Below are positions 35,448 through 44,049 of a DNA stretch of 64,000 nt, in pieces. The notes beneath the pieces were generated by a model, which saw only the letters and a list, made by a program, of their open reading frames with translations, did not search any database and had not been told where the DNA came from. Origin of the DNA: Duganella sp. CF517 (GTDB lineage Bacteria > Pseudomonadota > Gammaproteobacteria > Burkholderiales > Burkholderiaceae_D); contig NZ_FODC01000007.1 of NCBI RefSeq assembly GCF_900110275.1, positions 186,001-250,000 of the forward strand, given 5' to 3'. The translations under genes and the position numbers were made by a program. Positions within the stretch are counted from its first letter, which is position 1; each line of letters begins with the position of its first letter.

Positions 35448-36317
35448 ATGTCTGCCGTTCTCCAATCCGCTTTCGACATCGAATTGTTCGACGCGCCGCT
35501 CGGCGCCGAGATACTCGGCCTGGACCTGACCCGTCCGCTGTCGCCGCGCCAGTTCCAGCGCATCCACAAAGCCCATCTCGACCACCACCTGCTGGTGTTC
35601 CGCGACCAGCGCATCACGCCGCAGCAGCAGGTCGATTTCAGCCGCCGTTTCGGGCCGCTGCAGATTCATGTACTGCGCAACTTCCAGCTGCCGTCCCACC
35701 CGGAGGTGCTGATCATCTCCAACATCATCGAGGGCGGCCAGCCGATCGGCCTGGGCGACGCCGGCCACTTCTGGCATTCCGACCTGTCGTACAAGGAGAA
35801 GCCCAGCCTCGGCTCGCTGCTGCACGCGCAGGAGCTGCCGGCGGAGGGCGGCGATACGCTGTTCGCCAATATGCATCTGGCGTGGGACACCTTGCCCGCC
35901 GCGCTGCGCCACGCGGTGCAGGACGCGCGCGCCGAACATAGCTATCTGGCGCAGTACGAGGAACTGCGCCGCCGCAGCCCCTTCCGCCCGGCGCTGACGC
36001 AGGCGCAGATCGACGAGGTCAAACCGGTGACGCATCCGGTGGTGCGCACGCATCCCGAAACCGGCCGCAAGGCCTTGTTCGTCAGCGAGCATTTCACCAC
36101 GCGCATCGTCGGTATCCCCGACGACGAAAGCCGCGCGCTGCTGGCCGAGTTGTTCGCGCACAGCGTGCTGCCGGCGCATATCTATCGCCACAAGTGGGCG
36201 CCGCACGATCTGGTCTTCTGGGACAACCGCTCGCTGATGCACCTTGCCGGCGGCACGCCGGAGCATCTGCGCCGCAAGCTCTATCGCACCACCATCGAGG
36301 GCGACGCGCCTTTCTGA
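35448..36317 (+). CDS. TauD/TfdA-family Fe(II)/2-oxoglutarate-dependent dioxygenase
   Basis: 289 aa, normal TauD length. The Fe-binding HxD pair is in GHFWHSDLSYKEKP (about residues 105-108), and the distal His is in FWDNRSLMHLAGG (about 263). The 2-oxoglutarate-binding Arg is in the following HLRRKLYRTTIEG. Followed by an SsuA/TauA-like binding protein, ATPase and permease, so it likely hydroxylates and cleaves a sulfonate or related compound imported by that transporter, releasing sulfite. The substrate is not determined by the sequence. Confidence 0.92.
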   Translation: MSAVLQSAFDIELFDAPLGAEILGLDLTRPLSPRQFQRIHKAHLDHHLLVFRDQRITPQQQVDFSRRFGPLQIHVLRNFQLPSHPEVLIISNIIEGGQPIGLGDAGHFWHSDLSYKEKPSLGSLLHAQELPAEGGDTLFANMHLAWDTLPAALRHAVQDARAEHSYLAQYEELRRRSPFRPALTQAQIDEVKPVTHPVVRTHPETGRKALFVSEHFTTRIVGIPDDESRALLAELFAHSVLPAHIYRHKWAPHDLVFWDNRSLMHLAGGTPEHLRRKLYRTTIEGDAPF

Positions 36318-36343
36318 GATCTTCAAATAGCCTAAGGAATCCG

Positions 36344-37363
36344 ATGTCCAGACTTACTCCCCGCGCCCTCGCAGCCGCAATCGCATCCACCCTTGTCCTG
36401 AGCCTTGCCGCCACCTCCAGCGCGCGGGCCGAGGGCACGCTCCGCATCGCCCAGCAGTTCGGCGTGGTCTACCTGCTGCTCAACGTCGCGCAGGACCAGC
36501 AGTTGATCGAGAAGGAAGGCAAGAAGCACGGCGTCGACGTCAAGGTCGAGTGGAAGCAGCTGTCCGGTGGCGCCGCCGTCAACGACGCGCTGCTGTCCGG
36601 CGCGGTCGATATCGCCGGCGCCGGCGTCGGCCCGCTGCTGACGATCTGGGACCGCACCGCCGGCCGGCAGAATGTCAAAGGCGTGGCCTCGCTGGGCAGC
36701 TTCCCGTACTACCTGGTCAGCACCAATCCCAAGGTGAAGACGATCGCCGACCTGACCGAGAAGGATCGCATCGGCCTGCCGGCGGTGACGGTGTCGGTGC
36801 AGGCGCGCATCCTGCAGTACGCGGCGGCCAAGCAGTGGGGCGACAAGGAATTCGCGCGGCTCGATAAATTCACCCAGACCTTGCCGCACCCGGATGCGGC
36901 GGCCGCCGTCATCGCCGGCGGCACTGAGATCAACGGCCACTTCGGCAATCCGCCGTACCAGGACCAGGAACTGGCCGGCAATCCGAACGCCCACATCATC
37001 CTCAACTCGTACGATGTGCTGGGCGGTCCGAGTTCGGCCACCGTGTTGTACGCGACCGAGAAATTCCGCGCCGAGAATCCGAAGACTTATCGCGCGTTCA
37101 CCGGCGCGCTGGCCGAGGCGGCGAAGTACGCGAGCGCCAATCCGGAAGGCGCGGCCGATGCCTACATCCGCGTCTCGAAGAGCAAGGTCGATCGCGATCT
37201 GCTGCTGAAGATCTTCAAGAACCCCGAAGTGCGCTTCAGCGTCGAGCCGCAAAATACGCTCGGCCTGGCGCAGTTCCTGCACCGCGTGGGCGCCATCAAG
37301 AAGAAGCCCGCCAGCTGGCGCGACTACTTCTTCGACGATCCGGTCATCACGAAAGGCGGGTGA
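36344..37363 (+). CDS. ABC transporter periplasmic binding protein, NitT/TauT (sulfonate) family
   Basis: 339 aa from ATG 36344, with AAGGA as ribosome site and a signal peptide ([17 protein letters not shown]...SSARA). The fold is that of SsuA/TauA/NrtA proteins: [57 protein letters not shown] and [32 protein letters not shown]. Only 26 bp after the dioxygenase and directly followed by ATPase and permease. An aliphatic sulfonate or taurine is the best guess. It is not the nitrate-binding protein of the downstream operon. Confidence 0.9.
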   Translation: MSRLTPRALAAAIASTLVLSLAATSSARAEGTLRIAQQFGVVYLLLNVAQDQQLIEKEGKKHGVDVKVEWKQLSGGAAVNDALLSGAVDIAGAGVGPLLTIWDRTAGRQNVKGVASLGSFPYYLVSTNPKVKTIADLTEKDRIGLPAVTVSVQARILQYAAAKQWGDKEFARLDKFTQTLPHPDAAAAVIAGGTEINGHFGNPPYQDQELAGNPNAHIILNSYDVLGGPSSATVLYATEKFRAENPKTYRAFTGALAEAAKYASANPEGAADAYIRVSKSKVDRDLLLKIFKNPEVRFSVEPQNTLGLAQFLHRVGAIKKKPASWRDYFFDDPVITKGG

Positions 37364-37367
37364 GATC

Positions 37368-38225
37368 ATGGCCTTCCAGGTGGTTCGTCCCAACACCGGC
37401 ATCGCGCCGTTGCTGATTGCCGATGGCGTGAGCCTGGAATACGGCGCCACGCGCGCCACGCACGACGTCAGCTTCAACGTCTATCGTGGCGACCGGTTCG
37501 TGCTGCTCGGGCCTTCGGGCTGCGGCAAGTCCTCGCTGCTGAAGGCGGCGGCGGGTTTCATCAAGCCGGCCGCCGGCAGCATCAGCATCGACGGCAGGAC
37601 GATCGACGGACCGGGGCCGGACCGCATCGTCGTGTTCCAGGAGTTCGACCAGCTGCCGCCCTGGAAGACGGTCAAGGAAAACGTCATGTTCCCGCTGCTG
37701 ATGACCAAGCGCCTGAATCGCCATCACGCCGAGGAGCGCGCGCGGCACTGGATCGCCAAGGTGGGACTGGGTGGCTTCGAGGACGCGCATCCGCACACGC
37801 TGTCCGGCGGCATGAAGCAGCGGGTGGCGATCGCGCGCGCGCTGGCCATGCAGCCGGAGATACTGCTGATGGACGAACCCTTTGCCGCGCTGGACGCGCT
37901 CACGCGCCGTAATATGCAGGAGGAGCTGGGACGGCTGTGGGAAGAGCTGCGTTTCACGCTGCTGTTCGTCACCCATTCGATCGAGGAGGCGCTGGTGGTG
38001 GGCAACCGCATACTGCTGCTGTCGCCGCACCCGGGGCAGGTCAGGGCGGAATTGAACAGCCACCAGTTTGGCCTGGACAGCGCCGGCGGCGCCGACTTCC
38101 AGGCGGCGACGCAGCGCATCCACGGGTTACTTTTCGGCGCCCCGGCGCAGGCTCACCCCGCCCCGGTGCCGGCCTCCGTGCCCGCCGCCGCCGGCGCACC
38201 GCTTGAGAGGAGCCGCGTGTCATGA
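37368..38225 (+). CDS. ABC transporter ATP-binding protein (SsuB/TauB type)
   Basis: 285 aa. Walker [13 protein letters not shown] (about residue 44), Q-loop [13 protein letters not shown], signature [16 protein letters not shown], Walker [17 protein letters not shown], switch His in [12 protein letters not shown]. The last 30 or so residues are a Pro/Ala-rich tail. Starts four bases after the binding-protein gene and overlaps the permease start by four bases, so the three genes are one operon. Confidence 0.94.
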   Translation: MAFQVVRPNTGIAPLLIADGVSLEYGATRATHDVSFNVYRGDRFVLLGPSGCGKSSLLKAAAGFIKPAAGSISIDGRTIDGPGPDRIVVFQEFDQLPPWKTVKENVMFPLLMTKRLNRHHAEERARHWIAKVGLGGFEDAHPHTLSGGMKQRVAIARALAMQPEILLMDEPFAALDALTRRNMQEELGRLWEELRFTLLFVTHSIEEALVVGNRILLLSPHPGQVRAELNSHQFGLDSAGGADFQAATQRIHGLLFGAPAQAHPAPVPASVPAAAGAPLERSRVS

Positions 38226-39094
38226 GCCTCGTCCTCGATCCGCCGGTGCGTCAGGAGTATGTCTACGCCACCAACACCGCCGCGCCGCGCGCGGTCGACA
38301 TCCCGCTGCCGCTGGTCCGGCGCGCGTGGCAACAGGCATGGCTGCGTAAGAGCTTTATTCTGATCCTGTTGGCGGTGCTGTGGGAAGGCGTGGCCCGCTG
38401 GCAGAACAACGACCTGCTGTTGCCGGGCTTCGTGCAAACGGCGCAAGCCTTCGTCAGCGGCGTCGCCAGCGGCGAACTACTCGACCGCGTGCGCATCTCG
38501 CTGGCCGTTCTGCTGCAAGGCTATGTGGCCGGCATCGTCGCCGCCTTCGCGCTGACGGCGCTGGCCGCGTCCACGCGTGTCGGCCGCGACCTGCTGGAGA
38601 CGCTGACGTCGATGTTCAACCCGCTGCCGGCGATCGCGCTGCTGCCATTGGCGCTGCTGTGGTTCGGCCTGGGCAAGGGTAGCTTGATCTTCGTGATTGT
38701 GCATGCGGTCCTGTGGCCGCTGGCGCTGGGCGCCTACGCCGGTTTCCAGAGCGTGCCCGAGACGCTGCGCATGGCCGGCCGCAATTACGGCCTGAGTGGC
38801 CTGCGGCTGGTGCTGCACATTTTGGTGCCGGCCGCGCTGCCGTCGATCCTGTCGGGACTCAAGATCGGCTGGGCGTTCGCGTGGCGCACGCTGATCGCCG
38901 CCGAGCTGGTGTTCGGCACCACCGGCGGGCAGGGCGGGCTTGGATGGTACATTTTTCAGAACCGCAATGAGCTCTACACCGACAAGGTGTTCGCCGGGCT
39001 GGCCGCCGTGATCCTCATCGGACTGCTGGTGGAAAACGTGGTATTCCGACCACTCGAAAGCGTCACCGTCAAGCGCTGGGGCATGCAACGATAA
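38222..39094 (+). CDS. ABC transporter permease (SsuC/TauC type)
   Basis: 290 aa. ATG overlaps the ATPase stop (ATGA). About six membrane segments, with the EAA loop in [52 protein letters not shown]-type sequence (about 170-220), as in BPD-transporter permeases of the NitT/TauT family. Forms the channel with the ATPase at 37368. Confidence 0.94.
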   Translation: MSLVLDPPVRQEYVYATNTAAPRAVDIPLPLVRRAWQQAWLRKSFILILLAVLWEGVARWQNNDLLLPGFVQTAQAFVSGVASGELLDRVRISLAVLLQGYVAGIVAAFALTALAASTRVGRDLLETLTSMFNPLPAIALLPLALLWFGLGKGSLIFVIVHAVLWPLALGAYAGFQSVPETLRMAGRNYGLSGLRLVLHILVPAALPSILSGLKIGWAFAWRTLIAAELVFGTTGGQGGLGWYIFQNRNELYTDKVFAGLAAVILIGLLVENVVFRPLESVTVKRWGMQR

Positions 39095-39165
39095 TTTGAG
39101 GGCTGGCAGGATTCGGCCTTTGTGCCTTAGAATCTGCCCATGCACATCAAAATTATCGGTTTGTT

Positions 39166-39795
39166 ATGACCATGCGTAATTTACGTATCGTGGTTGTCAA
39201 CGCCATCATCCACGCCGGCGACGAGGATGACGAGTCGTTGCGCGCCCAGGTCGAACGGGCCAGGGTGCTGCGTATCGGCCTGCTGGAAGCGGGCTACGAC
39301 ATCGTCGCCTCGCTGCCGCCGGACATGTACCTGCCCGAGCGGATCGCCCAGCTGCAGCCCGATATGATCATCGTCGACGCCGAATCGGACGCCCGCGACG
39401 TCCTCGAACACATCGTCATCGCCACCCGCGACGAGCGCCGCCCCATCGTCATGTTCACCGAAAGCGCCGACACCGAGAGCATGGATGCGGCCATGGCGGC
39501 CGGCGTGTCGGCCTATATCGTGGCCGGCCTGCAGGGCGACCGCATCAAGCCGGTGCTGCAGGTGGCGCTGGCGCGCTTCAAGCGCGAGCAAAAGCTGCTC
39601 GAGGAGCTGTCCGACACCAAGAGCAAACTGGCCGAGCGCAAGGTCATCGAGCGCGCCAAGGGCTTGCTGATGGAGCGCCAGCGCTTCACCGAGGAGCAGG
39701 CCTACCAAAAGCTGCGCGGTATGGCGATGAGCAAGAACCTCAAGCTCTCCGAGGTGGCCCAGCGCATCCTCGACGTCGAAGACCTGCTAGGTTAA
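39166..39795 (+). CDS. nasT: NasT-type ANTAR antitermination regulator
   Basis: 209 aa. The N-terminal receiver-like domain keeps the phosphoacceptor-position Asp (MIIVDAES, about residue 70) but lacks the usual acidic pair after the first strand, where it has an acidic insert (HAGDEDDESL). The C-terminal ANTAR RNA-binding domain is clear (ERKVIERAKGLLMERQ ... AYQKLRGMAMSKNLKLSEVAQRILD, about 148-203). NasT proteins bind a two-hairpin RNA in nitrate-assimilation leaders and prevent termination; both leaders in this window (39955 and 44079) carry that motif. The usual partner nasS, normally immediately upstream, is absent. Confidence 0.93.
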   Translation: MTMRNLRIVVVNAIIHAGDEDDESLRAQVERARVLRIGLLEAGYDIVASLPPDMYLPERIAQLQPDMIIVDAESDARDVLEHIVIATRDERRPIVMFTESADTESMDAAMAAGVSAYIVAGLQGDRIKPVLQVALARFKREQKLLEELSDTKSKLAERKVIERAKGLLMERQRFTEEQAYQKLRGMAMSKNLKLSEVAQRILDVEDLLG

Positions 39796-39831
39796 TACTT
39801 TATTTTAGTCCCCCGTCCAAAATGATGCGAG

Positions 39832-39854
39832 GCGCACCGCCGGTGCGCTTTTTT
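39832..39854 (+). terminator. Intrinsic terminator after nasT
   Basis: GCGCACC-GCC-GGTGCGC followed by TTTTTT. A strong factor-independent terminator separating nasT from the nitrate transporter operon. Confidence 0.93.
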
Positions 39855-39924
39855 CGCCGCGCGCCAGTCATTTAGCGGTGCGCGGGCCGATCGCGCTTTC
39901 GTTTCCTCCCTCTGTAAACACCGC

Positions 39925-39940
39925 TGGCACGGACATTGCA
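39925..39940 (+). promoter_or_regulatory. Sigma-54 promoter of the nrt operon
   Basis: CTGGCACG-N4-TTGCAT: TGGCAC at 39925-39930, five bases, TTGCA at 39936-39940, a full match to the RpoN -24/-12 consensus. Implies NtrC-type nitrogen control. The 11-mer CTCCCTCTGTA (39906-39916) just upstream recurs before the second sigma-54 promoter. Confidence 0.92.
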
Positions 39941-39954
39941 TAGTCCGTAGGCAA

Positions 39955-40056
39955 GCGCAATGATGCGCCGATGAGCCTTGCCAACGGCGGTGGGGCACAC
40001 CAGACAACGACGTCTACCGAACATGAATGCGTTCATGCGGGGTAGGCGTTTTTTTT
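39955..40056 (+). promoter_or_regulatory. ANTAR-responsive antitermination leader of the nrt operon
   Basis: P1 is GCGC-AATGAT-GCGC (39955-39968). P2 is AGAC-AACGAC-GTCT (40002-40015). Both have six-base loops with A at position 1 and G at position 4, the defining feature of ANTAR-bound RNA. P2's 3' strand is also part of the 5' arm CGTCTACC (40011-40018) of a terminator. That arm pairs with GGTAGGCG (40041-40048), encloses a CATGAA/TTCATG inner hairpin, and is followed by eight T (40049-40056). P2 and the terminator are mutually exclusive, so NasT binding would allow transcription into nrtA. Confidence 0.9.
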
Positions 40057-40091
40057 GTCCGAACGGTTTTACTGTCTACAGAGGGATAGTC

Positions 40092-41387
40092 ATGAACGAT
40101 AAGAAGCTACCAGCAGATTCCGCCTTGCCACCGGCCGCCAGCGACGTTAATGTTTCGCGCAGAGCGGCAATTCAAAAAGTGATTCATGGTGCGGGTTTAG
40201 TAGCGGGAGGAAGTATGTTGGGTTTATCGACGGGTGGCGTGTGGGCGGCGGGTTCGGACAAACCGGAAAAGGAAGAAATCAAGATCGGCTTTATTCCACT
40301 GACCGATTGCGCGTCGGTGGTCATGGCCTCGGTCCTGGGCTTCGACAAAAAGTACGGCGTCAAATTCGTGCTCAGTAAAGAGGCCTCGTGGGCCGGCGTG
40401 CGCGACAAGCTGGCCAACGGCGACCTCGATGCGGCCCATGTGCTGTATGGCCTGCTGTACGGCGTCCAGATGGGCATCGGCGGCCAGAAGAAGGACATGG
40501 CGGTGCTCATGGGCCTCAATAACAACGGCCAGGCGATCACGCTGTCGAAGAAGCTGGCCGACAAGGGCGCCGTCGATGGCGCCTCGCTGGCGAAGCTGAT
40601 GAACTCCGAAAAGCGCGAGTACACCTTCGCCCAGACCTTCCCGACCGGCACCCACGCGATGTGGTTGTACTACTGGCTGGCCGCCAACGGCATCAACCCG
40701 ATGAAGGACGCCAAGGTCATCACCGTGCCGCCGCCGCAGATGGTGGCCAATATGCGGGTCGGTAACATGGACGGCTTCTGCGTGGGCGAGCCATGGGGCC
40801 ACCGCGCCATCATGGACGGCATCGGCATCACCGCCACCACCACCCAGGACATCTGGAAGGACCACCCGGAGAAGGTTCTCGGCTCGACGCTGGAATTCGC
40901 CAAGAAGAACCCGAACACCTGCCGCGCGATGATGGCCGCCATCCTGGAGGCGAGCAAATGGATCGACGCCTCGCTGGCCAACAAGAACAAGATGGCCGAG
41001 GTCATTGCCGACAAATCCTATGTCAACACCAGCAAGGATGCGATCGACCAGCGCATCCTGGGCCGCTACCAGAATGGCCTGGGCAAGACCTGGGACGACC
41101 AGAATCACATGAAGTTCTACAACGACGGCCTGGTGAACTATCCGTTCCTGTCGGACGGCATGTGGTTCATGACGCAGCACCGCCGCTGGGGCCTGCTGAA
41201 GGACGATCCTAACTACCTGGCCGTGGCCGCCTCGGTCAACCAGATCGATTTGTACAAGGACGCGGCGACCATGACCAAGACGCCGATTCCGAAAAGCCCG
41301 CTGCGGACATCGAAGCTGATGGACGGCTCGGTGTGGGACGGCAAAGACCCGAAAGCCTTCGCCGCCTCGTTCAAGATCAAAGCCTGA
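40092..41387 (+). CDS. nrtA: Nitrate ABC transporter substrate-binding protein (NrtA/CmpA type)
   Basis: 431 aa from ATG 40092; earlier in-frame starts fall inside the leader terminator. A twin-arginine motif (VNVSRRAAIQ) and hydrophobic stretch lead to an export site near GGVWA, so it is periplasmic. That distinguishes it from the cytoplasmic sensor NasS. KIGFIPLTDCASVVMASVLGFDKKYGV is the NrtA/CmpA hallmark; DLDAAHVLYGLLYGVQMGIG and GNMDGFCVGEPWGHRAI line the ligand pocket. First gene of nrtABC under sigma-54/ANTAR control. Confidence 0.94.
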   Translation: MNDKKLPADSALPPAASDVNVSRRAAIQKVIHGAGLVAGGSMLGLSTGGVWAAGSDKPEKEEIKIGFIPLTDCASVVMASVLGFDKKYGVKFVLSKEASWAGVRDKLANGDLDAAHVLYGLLYGVQMGIGGQKKDMAVLMGLNNNGQAITLSKKLADKGAVDGASLAKLMNSEKREYTFAQTFPTGTHAMWLYYWLAANGINPMKDAKVITVPPPQMVANMRVGNMDGFCVGEPWGHRAIMDGIGITATTTQDIWKDHPEKVLGSTLEFAKKNPNTCRAMMAAILEASKWIDASLANKNKMAEVIADKSYVNTSKDAIDQRILGRYQNGLGKTWDDQNHMKFYNDGLVNYPFLSDGMWFMTQHRRWGLLKDDPNYLAVAASVNQIDLYKDAATMTKTPIPKSPLRTSKLMDGSVWDGKDPKAFAASFKIKA

Positions 41388-41413
41388 TGTCCCTACCCAG
41401 ATAGAGGAACGCC

Positions 41414-42310
41414 ATGAACGCCATGCTCAAACCCGATAGCGCCGCCCCGGTAGCGGCGGCACTCGACACCAAACCGGCCCGCCGTCCACGCCGCCCGCTC
41501 GCCGCCAATTCGACGGCGCGGGTGCGCAAGCAGGTCTCCGCCACCGCCCTGAAGATCGTCGCCCCGTTGCTGGGCGCCGCGCTGCTGGTGCTGGTGTGGC
41601 AGCTCATCACCGTAAAGAACACCTCCTTCCCGACGCCGCTGGTGACCTTGCAGGAAGCGATCAAGCTGTTCTCCGATCCGTTCTACCGCAACAGCATGAA
41701 CGACCAGGGCATCGGCTGGAACCTGCTGGCGTCGTTGCAGCGGGTGGCGATCGGCTTCGGCCTGGCCGCCGTGGTGGGCATCCCGCTGGGCTTCCTGATC
41801 GGCCGCGTGCAGTTCATCGGCAATATGTTCAGCCCCATTATCAGCTTGCTCAAGCCGGTGTCTCCGCTGGCGTGGCTGCCGATCGGCCTGCTGGTGTTCC
41901 AGTCGGCCAATCCGGCCGCGATCTGGTCGATCTTCATCTGCTCGATCTGGCCGATGATCATCAACACCGCCGTCGGCGTGCAGCGCGTGCCGCAGGATTA
42001 CATGAACGTGGCGCGCGTGCTCAATCTGTCGGAGTGGAAGGTGCTGACCAAGATCCTGCTGCCATCGGCGCTGCCGTACATCCTGACCGGCGTGCGCCTG
42101 TCGATCGGCACCGCGTGGCTGGTCATCGTCGCGGCGGAAATGCTGACCGGCGGCGTGGGCATCGGCTTCTGGGTCTGGGACGAGTGGAACAACCTGAACG
42201 TCCCGCACATCATCATCGCGATCGTGGCGATCGGTTTTGTCGGTCTGCTGCTGGAGCAGGCGCTGATGGCGCTGGCCCGCGCCTTCACCTACGAACAAGT
42301 ATCCAACTAA
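41414..42310 (+). CDS. nrtB: Nitrate ABC transporter permease
   Basis: 298 aa. A basic N-terminal tail (about 40 residues, KPARRPRRPLAANS) is followed by six or so membrane segments. It has the permease signature VGVQRVPQDYMNVARVLNLSEWKVLTKILLPSALPYILTGVRLSIGTAWLVIVAAEML. WVWDEWNNLNVPHI near the end is typical of NrtB. 26 bp after nrtA and 11 bp before nrtC. Confidence 0.95.
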   Translation: MNAMLKPDSAAPVAAALDTKPARRPRRPLAANSTARVRKQVSATALKIVAPLLGAALLVLVWQLITVKNTSFPTPLVTLQEAIKLFSDPFYRNSMNDQGIGWNLLASLQRVAIGFGLAAVVGIPLGFLIGRVQFIGNMFSPIISLLKPVSPLAWLPIGLLVFQSANPAAIWSIFICSIWPMIINTAVGVQRVPQDYMNVARVLNLSEWKVLTKILLPSALPYILTGVRLSIGTAWLVIVAAEMLTGGVGIGFWVWDEWNNLNVPHIIIAIVAIGFVGLLLEQALMALARAFTYEQVSN

Positions 42311-42321
42311 GGAGCACTGTC

Positions 42322-43128
42322 ATGGACGATCCAAAATTCATCGATGTCGAAGGCGTGGAAATGGTCTTCCACACCAAAAAAGGTGTGTTCCACGCGCTGC
42401 GTGAAATCGATCTGACGGTGCGCAAGGGCGAATTCATCACCCTGATCGGGCACTCGGGCTGCGGCAAATCGACCTTGCTCAATCTGATCGCCGGGCTGCT
42501 GAAACCAACCGACGGCGTGCTGCTGTGCGCCAACCGCGAGATCGCCGGGCCGTCGCCGGAGCGCTCGGTGGTGTTCCAGAACCACTCGCTGCTGCCTTGG
42601 CTGACCTGTTACGAAAATGTCCACCTGGGCGTCGAGCGGGTGTTCGGCAAGGCCGAATCGAAGGCGCAGCTGCGCGAGCGCACCATGCAGGCGCTGTCGC
42701 TGGTGGGCCTGACGGCCGCTGAGACCAAGCGTCCGCACGAGATCTCGGGCGGGATGAAGCAGCGCGTCGGCATCGCCCGGGCGCTGGCGATGGAGCCGAA
42801 AGTGCTGCTGATGGACGAACCGTTCGGCGCCCTCGACGCGCTCACCCGCGCCCACCTGCAGGACGAACTGCTCAAGATCGTCGCCGCCACCAAATCCACC
42901 GTGGTGATGGTCACGCACGATGTCGACGAGGCGGTGCTGCTGTCTGACCGCATCGTCATGATGACCAACGGCCCGGCCGCCACCATCGGCGAGATCGTCG
43001 ATGTACAGCTCGAGCGTCCGCGCGACCGCGTCGCGCTGGCGCAGGACGCGCGCTACACCGAGTACCGCACGGCCGTGTTGGAGTTCTTATACCGGAAACA
43101 GGCGCATCCCGCGAAGGAAGCGGCGTAA
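42322..43128 (+). CDS. nrtC: Nitrate ABC transporter ATP-binding protein (NrtD/single-domain NrtC type)
   Basis: 268 aa with Walker A GHSGCGKSTLLNLIAG, Q-loop VFQNHSLLPWLTCYENV, signature [18 protein letters not shown], Walker B VLLMDEPFGALDALTR and switch MVTHDVDEAVLLSDRIVMMTNGP. It lacks the C-terminal NrtA-like regulatory domain found in cyanobacterial NrtC, and only one ATPase gene is present, so it presumably works as a homodimer. Preceded by AAGGAG; its stop overlaps the next start (TAATG). Confidence 0.94.
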   Translation: MDDPKFIDVEGVEMVFHTKKGVFHALREIDLTVRKGEFITLIGHSGCGKSTLLNLIAGLLKPTDGVLLCANREIAGPSPERSVVFQNHSLLPWLTCYENVHLGVERVFGKAESKAQLRERTMQALSLVGLTAAETKRPHEISGGMKQRVGIARALAMEPKVLLMDEPFGALDALTRAHLQDELLKIVAATKSTVVMVTHDVDEAVLLSDRIVMMTNGPAATIGEIVDVQLERPRDRVALAQDARYTEYRTAVLEFLYRKQAHPAKEAA

Positions 43129-43799
43129 TGGACCTGTCCACGGGCACGCTGCCGCCTCCCGGCGCCGCCCCCAAGGCGCTGACCGGCGAGGTATTCAGCG
43201 CCTTGATCAACCTCTCGGGGCGGCGCCGCTTCACCTCGCAGCGCATCGTGCTGTACGCGCTGCTGGCGTCGCAGGGGCAGGAGGAGGGCGCGGCAACCGC
43301 GCGGGAGGCGCTGGCGCTGTTCCGGGGCGCCCACAAGTCGCTGTTGAGCGAGGCGGACGGCCTGCCGGGCGTATTTTGTCCGGAGCTGCGCGAAGCCTAC
43401 TTCGGCAAAATGGACGGCGACCGCCAGATCGTCGCCTTCGCCGACCTGGGCGAGCGCACGCTGAACGCGATCGCGCGCGGTTCGGCGCAGGCGGCGGAGC
43501 TGCTGGAGGAGCTGGTGCGTATCACAACGCCAACGTTGGGAATCCTGAACCAGATCACCGGCATCTACGAGGAGCAGGCCAAGCAGAACGCGCGCCTGGT
43601 GCGCAAGCAGCTGCGCGGCGTGATCACCGATATCGAGACGATCAACCGCCAGGCGCGGATGGTGGCCTTCAACGCCCGCATCGTCGCCGCGCGCGCCGGC
43701 GCGGCCGGCAAGGAGTTCTCGGTGGTGGCGGGCGTGCTGTCCAGCATCAGCGGCGAAATCGACGAAATGGTGGCCGCCGCCCTGGCCGCCGCCGGCTAA
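43128..43799 (+). CDS. Soluble P-box (PilJ/NIT-like) protein with an MCP-tip-like C-terminus, candidate nitrate sensor
   Basis: 223 aa, no signal peptide or membrane segment. Its start overlaps the nrtC stop (TAATG), so it belongs to the nrt operon. The N-terminal segment VFSALINLSGRRRFTSQRIVLYALLAS matches the PilJ_N/NarX P-box: GRRRFTSQR lines up with GSLRMQSYR of NarX, conserving both nitrate-binding Arg positions and the Ser. The C-terminal ETINRQARMVAFNARIVAARAGAAGKEFSVVAG resembles the hairpin tip of chemoreceptors, but the conserved Glu of EAARAGE is replaced, so chemotaxis coupling is doubtful. With nasS missing, it may control NasT. Function inferred. Confidence 0.8.
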   Translation: MDLSTGTLPPPGAAPKALTGEVFSALINLSGRRRFTSQRIVLYALLASQGQEEGAATAREALALFRGAHKSLLSEADGLPGVFCPELREAYFGKMDGDRQIVAFADLGERTLNAIARGSAQAAELLEELVRITTPTLGILNQITGIYEEQAKQNARLVRKQLRGVITDIETINRQARMVAFNARIVAARAGAAGKEFSVVAGVLSSISGEIDEMVAAALAAAG

Positions 43800-43804
43800 C
43801 ACCC

Positions 43805-43889
43805 GGGGTCAAGTCTGGCATTCGGACACAAGCTGGACCGTATCGCGGCTTTACGGACGAGCTCCTGTCCGAATGCCAGACTTGACCCC
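43805..43889. repeat. REP doublet (REPIN-like) with perfect 24-bp arms
   Basis: The arm GGGGTCAAGTCTGGCATT... (43805-43828) is the exact reverse complement of 43866-43889, around a 37-bp loop. It lies just after the P-box gene stop and before the next nitrogen-regulated promoter. A diverged single arm with a matching loop portion sits at 18785. No RAYT transposase is in the window. As RNA it would also fold into a long hairpin able to end or stabilise the nrt transcript. Confidence 0.85.
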
Positions 43890-43935
43890 CCGCTTGGCCA
43901 CCGCTTGGATGTGATGGATGCAACGCACCGCCATC

Positions 43936-43954
43936 GCGCACCGTCAGCGTGCGC
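43936..43954. promoter_or_regulatory. Candidate NtrC binding site
   Basis: GCGCAC-N7-GTGCGC has the GCAC-N7-GTGC geometry of NtrC enhancers and lies about 96-114 bp upstream of the sigma-54 promoter at 44050, a usual enhancer distance. A second, partial site (TGCAC-N7-TCGCA) follows near 43957. Confidence 0.55.
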
Positions 43955-44049
43955 CATGCACCGCAACATCGCACCGCGACAAGCTTGTAATTTCTTTACT
44001 GAAACTTCACAAACACGTTCTCCCTCTGTAGCGCCAATATCCGGACCAT

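Noticed and set aside
36344-39094. Upstream ABC transporter considered as part of nitrate assimilation
   Set aside because: It is operonic with a TauD-type dioxygenase and lies before nasT with its own 5' region; sulfonate-type uptake fits better.
39832-39854. GCGCACC-N3-GGTGCGC considered as an NtrC site
   Set aside because: The GCAC-GTGC spacing is 5 rather than 7, and a T6 tract follows directly, so it is a terminator.
40092-41387. The NrtA-like protein considered as the missing cytoplasmic sensor NasS
   Set aside because: It has a twin-arginine motif followed by a hydrophobic export segment and lies in an operon with permease and ATPase, so it is the periplasmic transporter subunit.
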